Source of the DNA: Tethya wilhelma
Taxonomy: Eukaryota; Porifera; Demospongiae; Tethyida; Tethyidae
DNA: 64,000 nucleotides
NCBI GenBank assembly: GCA_964030475.1
Contig: CAXIPT010000040.1
Location: 1 to 64,000, forward strand
Reading direction: 5' to 3'
In this document: positions 24,401 to 38,079 of the stretch, one piece after another
Numbering within the stretch: position 1 is the stretch's first letter
Layout of the letters: each line of letters opens with the position of its first letter
Notes under the pieces: generated by a model
Databases searched by the model: none
What the model saw: the letters and a program-made list of their open reading frames with translations, nothing else
Told to the model about the DNA's origin: nothing
Translations under genes and position numbers: made by a program

Positions 24401-27400
24401 GTTTTTTTTTAATTGAAAAAAATTTTCAGCACTATGGACTTTTTTAGCAAAAAATGTATATTCACTTAGTGTAAATAGCATTCATGGTGAAAAACAAGGT
24501 TTTCTCTCGGTAGAGATAAAGAGCATAGTTTTTTTGTGTGACTATGGACTTAGAAACTTTTCTAAGACCAAAAGGTCCACTATTTGCTTAGAATGTTTAT
24601 TTTGACTTCAAAACAATTTTCAGCTAAAAGAAACATTTTGGTGAAATTTTACTTTTATCAACACATAAAACTTTTTCTTGGTGTAAATAACGTTGATGGT
24701 GAAAACAAAGTTTTCTCAGAATAGAGATAAAAATAATTTTTTTTGTCTGACTATGGACTTAGAATATTTTTTAAGACCAAAAATACACTTTATGCAAAAA
24801 AAGTATATTTTGATATGAAAACAATTTTCAGATGCAAAGAAACACTTTGGTGAAATTTTGCTTTTTTCAAGTCATGAAACATTTTTTTGGTGTAAATAAG
24901 ATTCATTGTGAAAAACAAGGTTTTCTTTCGGTAGAGATAAAGAAAATAAATTTTTTGTGTGACTATTGACTTTAAAAGTTTTTAAGACCAAAAAGTACAC
25001 TATTTGCAAAAAACTATTATTTAAGTTAAAAACAATTTTCAGCAAAAAAAAAAACACTCTGTTGAAATTTTACTTTTATCAACTCCTGGAACTTTTTTTT
25101 TTGTACATAACATTGACAGTGTAAAACAAAGTTTTCTCACGGTAGAGATAAAGAACTGAGTTTTTTTGTGTGACTATAAACATTGAAAATTTTGTAATAC
25201 CAAAAAGTTCACTTTTTGCCTAAAACGTTTATTTTGACTGGAAAATATTTTTTAGTACAAAAGAAACACTTTGGTGAAATTTTACTTTTATCAACACATG
25301 GATTATTCTCTTGGTGTAAATAAGATTGAAAGTGAAAAACAAAGTTTTCTCATGGTAGAGATAAAGAACTAAGTTTTTTTGTGTGACTATGGACTTAAAA
25401 AAGTTTCTAAGACCAAAAAGTACACGTTGGTGAAACTTTACTTTTTTTAACTCATGAAACATTCTCTTTGTGTAAAAAACGTTGTTGGTGAAAAACAAAG
25501 TTTTCTCACAGTAGAGACAAGAAACGGAGTTTATTTGTGTGACTATGAATTTAGAAAATTTTCTAAGACCGAAAAAGTTCATATTCAAACTAAAACGTTT
25601 ATTTTTGTTTGAAAAAATATTTCAGCACAAAAGAAACACTTTGGTGAAATTTTACTATTTTCAAATCATGAAACATTGTCTTGGTGTAAAAAACATTGTT
25701 GGTGAAAAAAAAGTTTTATCATGCTAGAACTTAGCTTTTTTTGTGTGACTATGGACTTAGAAAATTTTCTAGTTCACCTTTTACAAAAAACGTTAATTTT
25801 GACTTGAAAACAATTTGCAGCACAAAAAAAACACTTTGATGAAATTTTACATTTCACAACTCATGAAGTATTCTCTAGGTGTAAAAAACATTGTTGGTGA
25901 AAAACAGTTTTCTCACTGTAGAGAAAAAGAACTTGGTTTTATTTGGGAGACTATGGACTTAGAAAAAAGTAAAATTTTACCAAATTGTTTTTTTTGTACT
26001 TAAAATTAGCATTTTTTGCAAAAAGTATAGTTTTTGGTCTTAAAAAATTTTCTATGTTTAACTCATGAAACATTCTCTTTGTGTAAAAAGCATTGTTGGT
26101 GAAAAGCAAAGGTTTCTCACAGTAGAAATAAAAAATAGTTTTCTTGTCTGATTATGGATTAGAATATTTCCTGTGACCAAAAAGTTCACTTTTTGCTTGA
26201 AACGTATACTTTGACTTGAAAACAATTTTCAACACAAACACAAAAGAAACACTCTGGTTAAATTTTACTTTTATCAACACATGGATTATTCTCTTAGTGT
26301 AAATAAGATTCATTGTGAAAACAGGGAATTCTGACGGTAGAGATTAAAAACTTAGTTTTTTTGTGTAACTATTGACTTTAAGAAGTTTCTAAGAGAAAAT
26401 AGTACAATTTTTGCAAAACAACATTTAATTTAACATGAAAACAGTTTTCAACACAAAAGAAACACTTTGGTGAAATTTTACCTTTACCAACTCATGGAAC
26501 ATTCTTTTTTTGTAAATAACATTGATAGTGAAAAACAAAGTTTTCCCATGGTGGAGATAAAGAACTTATTTTTTTTTGTGATTTTAGAGCTAGAAAATTT
26601 TCTAAGATCAAAAAGTTCACGTTTTTTGCTTAAAACGTTTATTTTGATTTGAAAACATTTTTCAGCACAAAAGAAACCCTGGTGAAATTTTACTTTTATC
26701 AACACATGGATCATTCTCTTGGTGAAAATAAGATTGATGGTGAAAACTAAAGTTTTTGCGTGGTAGAGAAGAAGAACTTAGTTTTTTTGGTTGACTAATG
26801 ACTTAGAAAATTTTTTAAGACCAAAAATACAATTTTCACGAAAAATGTATATTTTGATATAAAAACAATTTTCAGATGAAAAGAAAAACTTTGGTGAAAT
26901 TTTACTTTTTTTCAAGTCATGAAACAAGGTTTTCGCACGGTAGAGATAGAAAACTTAGGTTTTTGTGTGAATATGGACTTTGAAAATTTTCCATGACCAA
27001 AAAGTTCACTTTTTGCTCAAACTATTTATTTTGACTTGAAAACAATTTTTAAGGTAAAAAGAAACACTTTGGTGAAATTTTACTAATATCAACACATGAA
27101 AAATTTTCATGGTGTAAATAACATTGATGGTGAAAAACAAAGTTTTCTCACGATTGAGATAATGAACTTAGTTTTTGTGTGTGACTATGGACTTAGAAAA
27201 TTTTTTTAGACAAAAAAGTACACTTTTCACAAAAACGTATATTTTGATATGAGAATAATTTTCAGATGAAAAGAAACACTTTTGTGAAATTTTACTTTTT
27301 TCAAGTCATGAAACGTTCATTGTGAAAAACAAGGTTTTCTCACTGTAGAGATAAAGAACTTAGTTTTTTTTTTGTGACTATTGACTTTGAAAATTTTGTA

Positions 27401-30400
27401 ATACGAAAAACTTTAATTTTTGCTTGAAACGTTTATTTTGACTTGAAAATATTTTTTAGTACAAAAATAACACTTTGGTGAAATTTTATTTTTTTCAGCT
27501 AATGAAACATTCTCTTGGTGTAAAAACATTGTTGGTGAAAAACAACTTTTCTCACAGTAGAAATAAAGAACTTAGTGTTTTTGTCTGACTATGGTTTTGT
27601 TTTGAAAGTTAAAAAAAATTTTTTCGCACGATTGAGATAAAGAACTTAGTTTTTTTGTGTGACTATGGACCTAGAAAAGTTTCTAAGATCAAAAAGTTCA
27701 CCTTTTGCTTAAAATGTTTATTTTGATTTGAAAACAATTTTCTGCTTAAAAGAAACACTGTGGTAAAAATTTACTTTATCAACACATGGAACATTTTCCT
27801 GGTGTAAATAATATTGATTGTGAAAAAAAAGTTTTCTAACGATAGAGATAAAGAACTTAGTTTTTTTGTGTGACTATGGACTTAGAAAAGTTTCTAAGAC
27901 CAAAAAGTACACTTTTTGTAAAAAACCTTTTTTTTTTAATTGAAAAAAATTTTCAGCACAAATGAAACACGTTGGTGAAACTTTACTTTTTTTCAACTTA
28001 TGAAATATTATATTGGTGTAAAAAACAATGTTGGTGAAAAACAAAGTTTTATCATGGTAGAACTTGGTTGGTTTGTGTGACTATTGACTTAGAAACTTTT
28101 GTAAGACCAAAAAGTTCACTTCTTGTTTTAAACGTTAAAACGTTTATTATGACTTGAAAACATTTTTCAGCACAAAAGAAACACTTTGGTGAAATTTTAC
28201 TTTTCTCTATTGATTAACAATTTCTCGATGTAAAAAACATTGTTGGTATAAAACAAAGTTTTCTTATAGTAGAAATATAAAATAGTTTTTTTGTCCGACT
28301 ATGGACTAAGATAATTTTCTAAGACCACAAAGTACACTTTTTTGCAAAAAACGTTTATTTTAAATTAAAAATAATTTTCAGCACAAAAGAAACACTTTGG
28401 TGAAATTTTACTATTTTCAAATCACGAAACATTGTCTTGGAGTAAAAAACATTGTTGGTGAAAAAAAAAGTTTTATCACGGTAGAACTTAGTTTTTCTTG
28501 TGTGACTATGGACTTAGAAAATTTTCTAGTTCACCTTTTACAAAAAAAGTTAATTTTGACTTGAAAACAATTTATAGCACAAAAAAAACACTTTGATGAA
28601 ATTTTACATTTTTCAACTCATGAAGTATTCTCTTGGTGTAAAAAACATTGTTGGAGAAAAACAGTTTTCTCACTGTAGAGAAAAAGAACTTGGTTTTATT
28701 TGGGAGACTATGGACTTACAAAAAAGGAAAATTTTACCAAATTGTTATTTTGTACTGAAAATTTTTTTTAAATCAAAATAAGCATTTTTTGCAAAAAGTA
28801 TACTTTCTTGTCTTAAACAATTTTTTATGCTTAACTCATGAAACATTCTCTTGGTGTAAAAAGCATTGTTGGTGAAAAGCAAAGGTTTCTCACAGTAGAA
28901 GTAAAAAATAGTTTTTTTGTCTGCTATGGATTAGAATATTTCCTAAGACCAAAAAGCTCACTTTTTGCTTGAAACGTATACTTTGACTTGAAAACAATTT
29001 TCAACACAAAAGAAACACTCTGGTTAAATTTTACTTTTATCAACACATGGATTATTGTCTTGGTGTAAATAAGATTGATGGTGAAAAACAAATGTTTTGC
29101 ACGGTAGAGATAAAGAACTTAGTTTTTTTGTCTGACTATGGACTTAGAAAATTTTTTTAGACCAAAAAGTACACTTTTCACAAAAAAAGTATATTTTGAT
29201 ATGAAAATAATTTTCAGATGAAAACAAACACTTTAGTGAAATTTTACTTTTTTCAAGTCATGAAACATTCATTGTGAAAAACAAGGTTTTCTCACTGTAG
29301 AGATAAAGAACTCAGTTTTTTTGTGTAACTATTGACTTTAAAAAGTTTCTAAGACCAAAAATTACACTTTTTGCAGAAAAAGTTTATTTTAACCTGAAAA
29401 CAATTTTCAGCACAAAAGAAACACTTTGGTGAAATTTTACTCTTATCAACTCATGTTTGACGGTGAAAAACAAAGTTTTCTCTTGGTAGAGATAAAGAAC
29501 TTAGTTTTTTTATGTGACTATTGACCTAGAAAAGTTTCTAAGATCAAAAAGTTCACCTTTTTGCTTATAACATTTATTTTATCATGAAACTTTAAAAAGT
29601 ATTGTTGGTGAGAAAAAAGTTTTCTCACAGTAAAAATAAAGAACTTAGCGTTTTAGTCTGACTATTGACTTAGAAAATTTTCTTTTAAGACCTAAAAGTT
29701 CACTTTTTGCTTAAAACATATATTTTAACATGAAAACATTTTTTAGTATAAAACAAACACTTTGGTGAAATTTTACTTTTATCAACAAATGGATCATTCT
29801 CTTGGTTTAAAAACCATTGTTAGAGAACAAAGTTTTTTTAAGGTAGAATTAAGTTTTTTTTGCGTGACTGTGGACTTAGAAAATTTTCTAAGACCAAAAG
29901 GTCCACTTTTTGCTTAGCATGTTTATTGTGTATTTGTGTAACTATCTACTTTAAAAAGTTTCTAAGACCAAAAATTACACTTTTTGCAAAAAACGTTTAT
30001 TTTAACTTGAAAACAATTTTCAGCACAAAAGAAACATTTTGGTGAAATTTTACTTTTATCAACACACGGAACATTTTCTTGGTGTAAATAGAGTTGATGG
30101 TGAAAACAAAGTTTTCTCACAGTAGAGATAAAGAACTTAGTTTTTTGTCTGACTATGGACTTAGAAAATTTTTTAAGACCAAAAAGTACACTTTACTCTT
30201 AAAAAGTATATTTTGATATGAAAACAATTTTCAGATGAAAAGTAACACTTTGGTGAAATTTTACTTTTTTCAAGTCATGAAACATTTTCTTGGTGTAAAT
30301 AAGATTCATTGTGAAAAACAAGGTTTTCTGACGGTAGAGATAGAAAACTTAGTTGCTTTTTTGTAACTATTGACTTTAAGAAGTTTCTAAGACCAAATAG

Positions 30401-33400
30401 TACAATTTTTGAAAAAAATTTTTATTTTAAAATGAAAACAATTTTCAGCACAAAAGAAACACTTTGGGGAAATTTTACCTTTACCAACTCATGGAACATT
30501 CTTATTTTGTAAATAACATTGATAGTGAAAAACAAAGTTTTCACATTTTGGAGATAAAAGAACTTATTTTTTTGTGTGATTTTAGAGCTAGAAAATTTTC
30601 TAAGATCAAAAAGTTCACGTTTTTGCTTAAAACGTTTATTTTGATTTGAAAACATTTTTCAGCACAGAAGAAACCCTGGTGAAATTTTACTTTTATCAAC
30701 ACATTGATAATACTCTATGTGAAAACAAGATTGATAGTGAAAAATAAAGTTTTAGCGTGGTAGAGATGAAGAACTTAGTTTTATTGTGCGACTAATTACT
30801 TAGAAAAATTTTTAAGACCAAAAATACAATTTACACAAAAAAAGTAAATTTTGATATAAAAACAATTTTCAGATGAAAAGAAACACTTTGGTGAAATTTT
30901 ACTTTTTTCAAGTCATGAAACAAGGTTTTCGCACGGTAGAGATAGAAAACAGGTTTTTGTGTGACTATTGACTTTGAAAATTTTCTATGACAAAAAAGTT
31001 CACTTTTTGCTCAAACTATTTATTTTGACTTGAAAACAATTTTTAAGGTAAAAAGAAACACTTTGGTGAAATTTTACTTTTATCAACACATGAAACATTT
31101 TCTTGGTGTAAATAACATTGATCGTGAAAAACAAAATTTTCTCACTATAGAGAAAAAGAACTTAGTTTTTGTGTGTGACTATGGACTTAGAAAATTTTTT
31201 AGACCAAAAAGTACACTTTTCACAAAAACGTATATTTTGATATGAAAATAATAATAATCAGATGAAAAGAAACACTTTAGTGAAATTTTACTATTTCAAA
31301 TCATGAAACATTGTCTTGGAGTAAAAAAATTGTTTGTGAAAAAAAAAGTTTTTTCACGGTAGAACTTAGTTTTTTTGTGTGACTATGGACTTAGAAAATT
31401 TTCTAGTTCACCTTTTACAAAAAACGTTAATTTAGACTTGAAAACAGTTTGCAGCACAAAAAAAACATTTTAATGAAATTTTACATTTTTTAACTCGTGA
31501 AGTATTCTCTTGGTGTAAAAAACATTGTTGGTGAAAAACAGTTTTCTCACGGTAGAGAAAAAGAACTTGGTTTTATTTGGGAGACTATGGACTTAGAAAA
31601 AAGTAAAATTTTACCAAATTGTTTTTTTTTGTACTGAAAATTTTTTTTTAAATCAAAATAAGCATTTTTTGCAAAAAGTATACTTTTTTGTCTTAAAAAA
31701 TTTTCTATGTTTAACTCATGAAACATTCTCTTGGTGTAAAAAGCATTGTTGGTAAAAAGCAAAGGTTTCTCACAGTAGAAATAAAAAATATATTTTTGTC
31801 TGATTATGGATTAGAATATTTCCTAAGACCAAAAAGTTCACTTATTGCTTCAAACGTATACTTTGACATGAAAACAATTTTCAACACAAAAGAAACACTC
31901 TGGTCAAATTTTACTTTTATCAACACATGGAACATTTTCTTGGTGTAAAAAACATTGTTGGTGAAAAAAAAAGTTTTCTCACAGTGGACTTAGAAAATTT
32001 TCTTCCAAGACCAAAAAGTTCACTTTTTGTGAACTTTTTGCTTAAAACGTTTATTTTGGCTTAAAAAAATTTTTTAGTACAAAAGAAACACTTTTGTGAA
32101 ATTTTACTTTTGTCAACACATGGATTTTTCTCTTGGTATAAATAAGATTGATGGTGAAAAACAAATGTTTCACACGGTAGAGATAAAGAACTTAGTTTTT
32201 TTGTCTGAGTATGGACTTAGAAAATTTTTTTAGACCAAAAAGTACACTTTTCACAAAAAAAGTATAATTTGATATGAAAATAATTTTCAGATGAAAAGAA
32301 ACACTTTAGTGAAACTTTACTTTTTTCAAGTCATGAAACATTCATTGTGAAAAACAAGGTTTTCTCACTGTAGAGATAAAGAACTCAGTTTTTTTGTGTA
32401 ACTATTGACTTTAAAAGTTTCATAGACAAAAAATTACACTTTTTGCAAAAAAAGTTTATTTCATCTCTAAAACAATTTTTTCAGCACAAAAGAAACACTT
32501 TGGTGAAAATTTACTTTATCAAAACATGGAACATTTTCCTGGTGTAAATAGTATTGATTGTAAAAAAAAAGTTTTCTAACGATAGAGATAAAGAACTTAG
32601 TTTTTTATGTGACTATGGACTTAGAAAAGTTTCTAAGACCAAAAAGTACACTTTTTGCAAAAAAAGTTTTTTTTTAATTGAAAAAAATTTTCAGCACTAT
32701 GGACTTTTTTAGCAAAAAACGTATATTTTGATATGAAAATAATTTTCAGATGAAAAGAAACACTTTGGTGAAATTTTAAATTTTTCAAGTCATTAAACAT
32801 TCTCTTGGTGTAAGTAAGATTCATTGTGAAAAACAAGGTTTTCTCACGATAGAGATAAAGAACATAGTTTTTTTGTGTGACTATTGACTTTAAAAGTTTC
32901 TAAGACCAAAAAGCACACTTTTTGCAAAAACTATTATTTTAACTTAAAAACAATTTTCAGCAAAAAAAAAGACACTTTGGTGAAATTTTACTTTTATCAA
33001 CACATGGATTATTCTCTTGGTGTAAATAAAATAGAAGGTGAAAAACAAAGTTTTCTCACGGTAGAGATAAAGAACTTAGTTTTTTCGTCTGACTATGGAC
33101 TTAGAAAATTTTTTTAGACAAAAAGTACACTTTACTCTAAAAAAGTATATTTTGATATGAAAACAATTTTCAGATGAAACGTACCACTTTGGTGAAATTT
33201 TACTTTTTTCAAGTCATGAAACATTTTCTTGGTGTAAATAACATTCATTGTGAAAACAAGGTTTTCTCACAGTAGACATAAAAAACTTAGTTTTTTTGTG
33301 TAACTATTGACTTTAAGAAGTTTCTAAGACCAAATAGTACAATTTTTGCAAAAAACTTTTATTTTAACTTGAAAACAATTTTCAGCACAAAAGAAACACT

Positions 33401-34140
33401 TTGGTGAAATTTTACCTTTACCAACTCATGGAACATTCTTTTTTTGTAAATAACATTGATAGTGAAAAACAAAGTTTTCGCATGGTGGAGATAAAGAACT
33501 TATTTTTTTTGTGTGATTTTAGAGCTAGAAAATTTTCTAAGATCAAAAAGTTCAAGTTTTTGCTTAAAACGTTTATTTTGATTTGAAAACATTTTTCAGC
33601 ACAAAAGAAACCCTGGTGAAATTTTACTTTTATCAACACATGGATCATTCTCTTGGTGAAAATAAGATTGATGGTGAAAAATAAAGTTTTAGCGTGGTAG
33701 AGATGAAGAACTTAGTTTTTTTGTGTGACTAATGACTTAGAAAATTTTTTAAGACCAAAAATACAATTTACACAAAAAAGTATATTTTGATATAAAAACA
33801 ATTTTCAGATGAAAAGAAACACTTTGGTGAAATTTTACTTTTTTCAAGTCATGAAACAAAGTTTTCGCACAGTAGAGATAGAAACAGGTTTTTGTGTGAC
33901 TATGGACTTTGAAAATTTTCTATGACTAAAAAGTTCACTTTTTGCTCAAACTGTTTATTTTGACTTGAAAACAATTTTTAAGGTAAAAAGAAACACTTTG
34001 GTGAAATTTAACTTTTATCAACACTTGAAACATTTTCTTGGCGTAAATAACATTGATGGTGAAAAACAAAGTTTTCTCACAATAGAGATAAAGAACTTAG
34101 TTTTTGTGTGCGACTATGGACTTAGAAAATTTTTTTAGAC
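21495..34140 (-). repeat. ~215-bp satellite, large reverse block with higher-order repeat
   Basis: Over 12 kb of units in the reverse orientation relative to 2982-4730, with no unrelated insert that I could identify. Variant units recur in a fixed order. The variant GGGAGACTATGGACTTA occurs at 23232, 25945, 28702 and 31579, i.e. every 2.7-2.9 kb, each time preceded by the TTCTCTAGGTGTA/CTCTTGGTGTA and CATTTTTCAACTCATGAAG-type unit. The block therefore has roughly 13-unit higher-order repeats with local indels. No coding content: recurrent ~60-110-residue open frames differ in frame and end between copies. Confidence 0.9.
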
Positions 34141-35465
34141 TAATACTTTTTAATCTTAGAAAATTTTCTAGCTCTAAAATCACACAAAAAAAAATAAGTT
34201 CTTTATCTCCACCATGCGAAAACTTTGTTTTTCACTATCAATGTTATTTACAAAAAAAGAATGTTCCATGAGTTGGTAAAGGTAAAATTTCACCAAAGTG
34301 TTTCTTTGTGCTAAAAATTGTTTCCAAATCAAAAAAACGTTTTAAGCAAAAACTGAACTTTTTGGTCTTAGAAAATTTTCTAAGTCCATAGTCACACAAA
34401 AAAACTTAATTCTTTATCTCTACCATGAGAAAAGTTTGTTTTTCACCAACAATGTTATTTACACCAGAATAATGTTCCATGTGTTGATAAAAGTAAGATT
34501 TGACCAAAGTGTTTTTTTTGTGCTGAAAATTGTTTTCAAATCAAAAAAAAACGTTTTAAGCAAAAAGTGAACTTTTTGGTCTTAGAAAATTTTCTAAGTA
34601 CGAATTTACACAAAAAACTAAGTTCTTTATATCTACCGTGAGAAAACTTTTTTTCACTAATAATGTTTTTTACACCAAGAGAATGTTTCATGAATTGAAA
34701 AAAGTGAAATTTGACCAAAGTGTTTTTTTTCCAGCCAAAATAAACGTTCTTAGCTAAATATGAACTTTTATGGTCTTAGAAATTTTTCTAAATCATAGTC
34801 ACACCAATAAACTGCGTTCTTTGTCTCTATCGTGAGAAAAGTTTGTTTTTCACTATCAATGTTATTTCCACCAAGAGAATGTTTCATGTGTTTATAAAAG
34901 TAAAAGTGTTTCTTTGTCCCGAAAAATGTTTTCAAGTCAAAATAAACGTTTTAAGGAAAAAGGTGAACTTTTTGATCTTAGAAAATTTTCTAGGTCCATA
35001 GTCACACAAAAAAACAAAGTTCTTTATCTATACCATGAGAAAACTTTGTTTTTCACCAGAAATTTTATTTACACCAAGAAAATGTTCCATGTGTTGATAA
35101 AAGTAAATTTTCACCAGGGTTTGTTTTGTGCTGAAAAATGTTTTCAAATCAAAAAACGTTTTAAGCAAAAACGTGAACTTTCTGATCTTAGAAAATTTTC
35201 TGGCTCTAAAATCACCCAAAAAAAATAAGTTCTTTATCTCCACCATGCGAAAACTTTGTTTTTTTCACTATCAATGTTATTTACAAAAAAAGAATGTTCC
35301 ATGAGTTGGTAAAGGTAAAATTTCACCAAAGTGTTTCTTTTGTGCTGAAAATTGTTTTCAAGTTAAAATAAAAGTTTTTTTGCAAAAATTGTACTATTTG
35401 GTCTTAGAAACATCTTAAAGTCATTAGTTACACAGAAAAAAAATGTTTTTTATCTCTACCGTGAG
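34141..35465 (+). repeat. ~215-bp satellite, forward island
   Basis: The orientation flips at about 34140 (within CTAATACTTTTTAATCTTAG) and flips back at about 35465 (within GTGAGAAAAAGTACACTTTT). Part of the island is the inverted counterpart of 33400-33540, sharing the private variant CTAGCTCTAAAATCACACAA and the AAAAAAAGAATGTTCCATGA unit. A foldback structure is therefore possible. Confidence 0.85.
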
Positions 35466-35997
35466 AAAAAGTACACTTTTTCCCAAAAAAGTTAATTTTG
35501 ACTTGAAAATAATTTTCAAGGCAAAAAAAAACTTTGGTGAAGTTTTACTTTTTTCAGCTAATGAAACATTCTCTTGGTGTAAAAACATTGTTTGTGAAAA
35601 ACAACTTTTCTCACAGTAGAAATAAAGAACTTAGTGTTTTTGTCTGACTATGGTTTTGTTTTGATAGTTAAAAACAAAGTTTTCGCAAGGTTGAGATAAA
35701 TAACTTAGTTTTTTTGTGTGAGTATGAACCTAGAAAACTTTCTAAGATCAAAAAGTTCACCTTTTTGCTTAAAATGTTTATTTTGATTTGAAAACAATTT
35801 TCTGCTCAAAAGAAACACTTTGGTGAACATTTACTTTATCAACACATGGAACATTTTCCTGGTGTAAATAATATTGATTGTGAAAAAAAAGTTTTCTAAT
35901 GATAGAGATAAAGAACTTAGTTTTTTTGTGTGACTTTGGACTTAGAAAAGTTTCTAAGACCAAAAAGTACACTTTTTGCAAAAAACGGTTTTTTTTA
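35466..35997 (-). repeat. ~215-bp satellite, reverse block before the two-gene transposon
   Basis: Units with the variant GGTTTTGTTTTGATAGTTAA (about 35651), shared with 24067 and 27591. The block is cut within GTTTTTTTTAAT by the transposon and resumes after 41030 with TGAAAAAAATTTTCAG. Confidence 0.88.
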
Positions 35998-35999
35998 AT

Positions 36000-36306
36000 A
36001 GTCTCATTCGTTTTATAAGCAGAAATATGCAATTACGCGTAATTAAACGTGACGTCCACATCCGGAGTACATAGCTTGGCCTAATCTGGAGTTTTTTGTA
36101 TTGCACTCAATGGCAAAAAGGCGCATTTTAAGGATGCGCTAAGTGCCTAACTGTACCGTATTATCTATTTTAACGAGAGCTATCGAAAAATACAACTCTT
36201 CCTGAAGATTTTGCAAGTTGTTCCACGTGCAGAGCACCTTCCAGTCCGGAGACACAGGCGCTTGAAGTTAGAATAATGGAGTCTCTGGGCTCTCTTTTTG
36301 TTTTGT
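36000..36306. repeat. Left terminal inverted repeat of the two-gene transposon
   Basis: About 300 bp matching the inverted 40672-41030, for example GGCGCATTTTAAGGATGCGC, GTTCCACGTGCAGAGCACCT and GGAGTCTCTGGGCTCTCTTT. The outer ~70 bp are more diverged than the inner part. It probably contains transposase binding sites and the promoter of the + gene. Confidence 0.88.
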
Positions 36307-36399
36307 ATAAACAAACCATCTACAAATGATCCCAGTCCGCTCAGCCTTTCTTCTCACACATGCATCATAGATATAAGACTGAGCAAGTTGTGAGAAAAG

Positions 36400-38079
36400 A
36401 TGCCTGATACTTGTATTGTATGTAAAAGAACTGCTGGTGAGGAAAATGTAGCTCTACACAGGTTCCCTGCAAAGCTAGAAAAGCGTCAACAATGGTTGAC
36501 TGCTCTAAAACTCAGAAGTGAGCAAATTCATGGGCATCACCGAGTATGTGGTCACCATTTTCCAAATGGCGACAAATCACAAATCCCTTCATTAAGTTTA
36601 GGTAGGAAGTTTGCCTCACCTAAAAAGAGTCAAGCTCCAAGAAATGTCAGAGCCAAGGCTAGATCTAGGAAGAGAGAATATTTTGATCTGGCTTCAAAAC
36701 CGCCTCCTAAAAGGCAGACAATGTCATCTAGTCCATCAACTTCGCGAGCTGTTACGCCACTGACGAGTGATTTAACTGATGGTGAGTCTAGTGACATTTT
36801 GTTGGGGTCACGCTGTACAGCTACTCCTGGGGAAGAGTATCTATCCGACTATGCTGTTCATGAAATACCAAGCGAGGATCAAGATTCATCAATGGATGTT
36901 TCTTTCACTGGTAGCTTGCCGCCACGTGCACTTGAAACAGAAGTTGTTGTCAATACTGCTCTAATTGCTCGCATTGAAATGCTGGAAGCTGAAAATCAAA
37001 GTCTACAATCTAAACTAAAATCAAAAAAGCCAGTGCATTTTCGCTTGGAGCATATTGCACATTCAGATTCTCTAGTCAATTTCTTCACTGGATTTCGGTC
37101 TTATGAACTTCTCTACACTTTTTTTGAGTTTCTAGGACCTTCTGTGAACAAACTGAATTACTGGAACACCAAGACTAGTGCCAGTGGAAAGCGAAGAAAA
37201 ATGAAGCTTGATCCTCTCAATCAGCTTTTTATGACACTGATCAAACTGAGGCTAAACCTTCGCGAGAGACACCTGGCTCACACATTTGGTATTGCAGTTT
37301 CTGTTGTATCAAAATATTTTATAACATGGGTGTGTTTTTTGTACAACCATTTACGTGAGGTGGACTGGATGCCATCTGCGGAACAAGTTAGAGCTACATT
37401 ACCACATTCATTCAAGGAGAAGTACCCTAAAACATTTATCATAGTAGATGCATCAGAGGTATTCATCGAGACCCCTAATGATCTACAATTGCAATCTTCA
37501 ACATGGTCAAACTATAAACACCACAATACTGCGAAGTTTTTAGTTGGGTGTACTCCTAACGGTGCGGTTAGCTTTGTGTCAGATGTATATGTCGGATCCA
37601 TTTCAGATGTTAAACTCACTGCTCTCTCAGGATTGGTTGACAAACTCAATGGGAAGTCCAATATTTCTGTCATGGCAGACCGTGGCTTTACGATTCGTGA
37701 CCAGTTACAGGAGATTGGAGTTGAATTAAACATTCCTCCATTCATGGAAGGCCGTGGACAGTTGCCTGCATCAGAAGTGCTTGAGGGACGAAAAATCGCA
37801 TCAGTGCGTATTCATGTTGAAAGAGTAATCGGAAGAATTAAGAATTTTACCATTCTTAAAGGCACATTACCTATTAGCTTGGTAAGGATTGCTAATCACA
37901 TAGTATGTGTCTGTGCTTGGCTTGTTAACTTTCAGCCTGTGCTCATCCCTCCTAAAGCCACCGAAGATGATTTAGAAGTAGAAGAGTACTTCAAGTCATT
38001 CTATTGCAGTGATTCTGATTATGACGCTGACACAGAAATGAGTGATGAAGAACTGTGTCAAGTAACATCTGTTCAGTAA
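36400..38079 (+). CDS. THAP-domain DDE transposase (DDE_Tnp_4 type)
   Basis: A single 559-residue exon. Residues 1-80 form a C2CH THAP zinc finger: C5, C8, C50 and H53 with W32, HRFP and GRKFASP, expected to bind the terminal repeats. Residues 80-180 are Ser/Pro/Lys-rich, followed by a short coiled coil (ARIEMLEAENQSLQSKL) that may dimerise it. A helix-turn-helix-like stretch (DPLNQLFMTLIKLRLNL, then LAHTFGIAVSVVSKYF) precedes an RNase H-like DDE core: D350 in IIVDAS, D427 in VMADRGF and E474 in HVERVIGRIK. All expected catalytic acids are present and the frame is open. The tail is acidic. The start follows the left terminal repeat by ~95 bp. It should catalyse excision and integration of this element. 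Related THAP-DDE families include HARBI/ISL2EU; the YqaJ partner favours the latter. Confidence 0.9.
   Translation: MPDTCIVCKRTAGEENVALHRFPAKLEKRQQWLTALKLRSEQIHGHHRVCGHHFPNGDKSQIPSLSLGRKFASPKKSQAPRNVRAKARSRKREYFDLASKPPPKRQTMSSSPSTSRAVTPLTSDLTDGESSDILLGSRCTATPGEEYLSDYAVHEIPSEDQDSSMDVSFTGSLPPRALETEVVVNTALIARIEMLEAENQSLQSKLKSKKPVHFRLEHIAHSDSLVNFFTGFRSYELLYTFFEFLGPSVNKLNYWNTKTSASGKRRKMKLDPLNQLFMTLIKLRLNLRERHLAHTFGIAVSVVSKYFITWVCFLYNHLREVDWMPSAEQVRATLPHSFKEKYPKTFIIVDASEVFIETPNDLQLQSSTWSNYKHHNTAKFLVGCTPNGAVSFVSDVYVGSISDVKLTALSGLVDKLNGKSNISVMADRGFTIRDQLQEIGVELNIPPFMEGRGQLPASEVLEGRKIASVRIHVERVIGRIKNFTILKGTLPISLVRIANHIVCVCAWLVNFQPVLIPPKATEDDLEVEEYFKSFYCSDSDYDADTEMSDEELCQVTSVQ

Noticed and set aside
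21495..34140. Dozens of 60-110-codon open frames repeating motifs such as HSLGVNNI and VEIKNLVFL
   Set aside because: They are frame-shadows of the satellite unit. The unit length is not a multiple of three in most copies, frames start and end arbitrarily, and similar frames occur on both strands.
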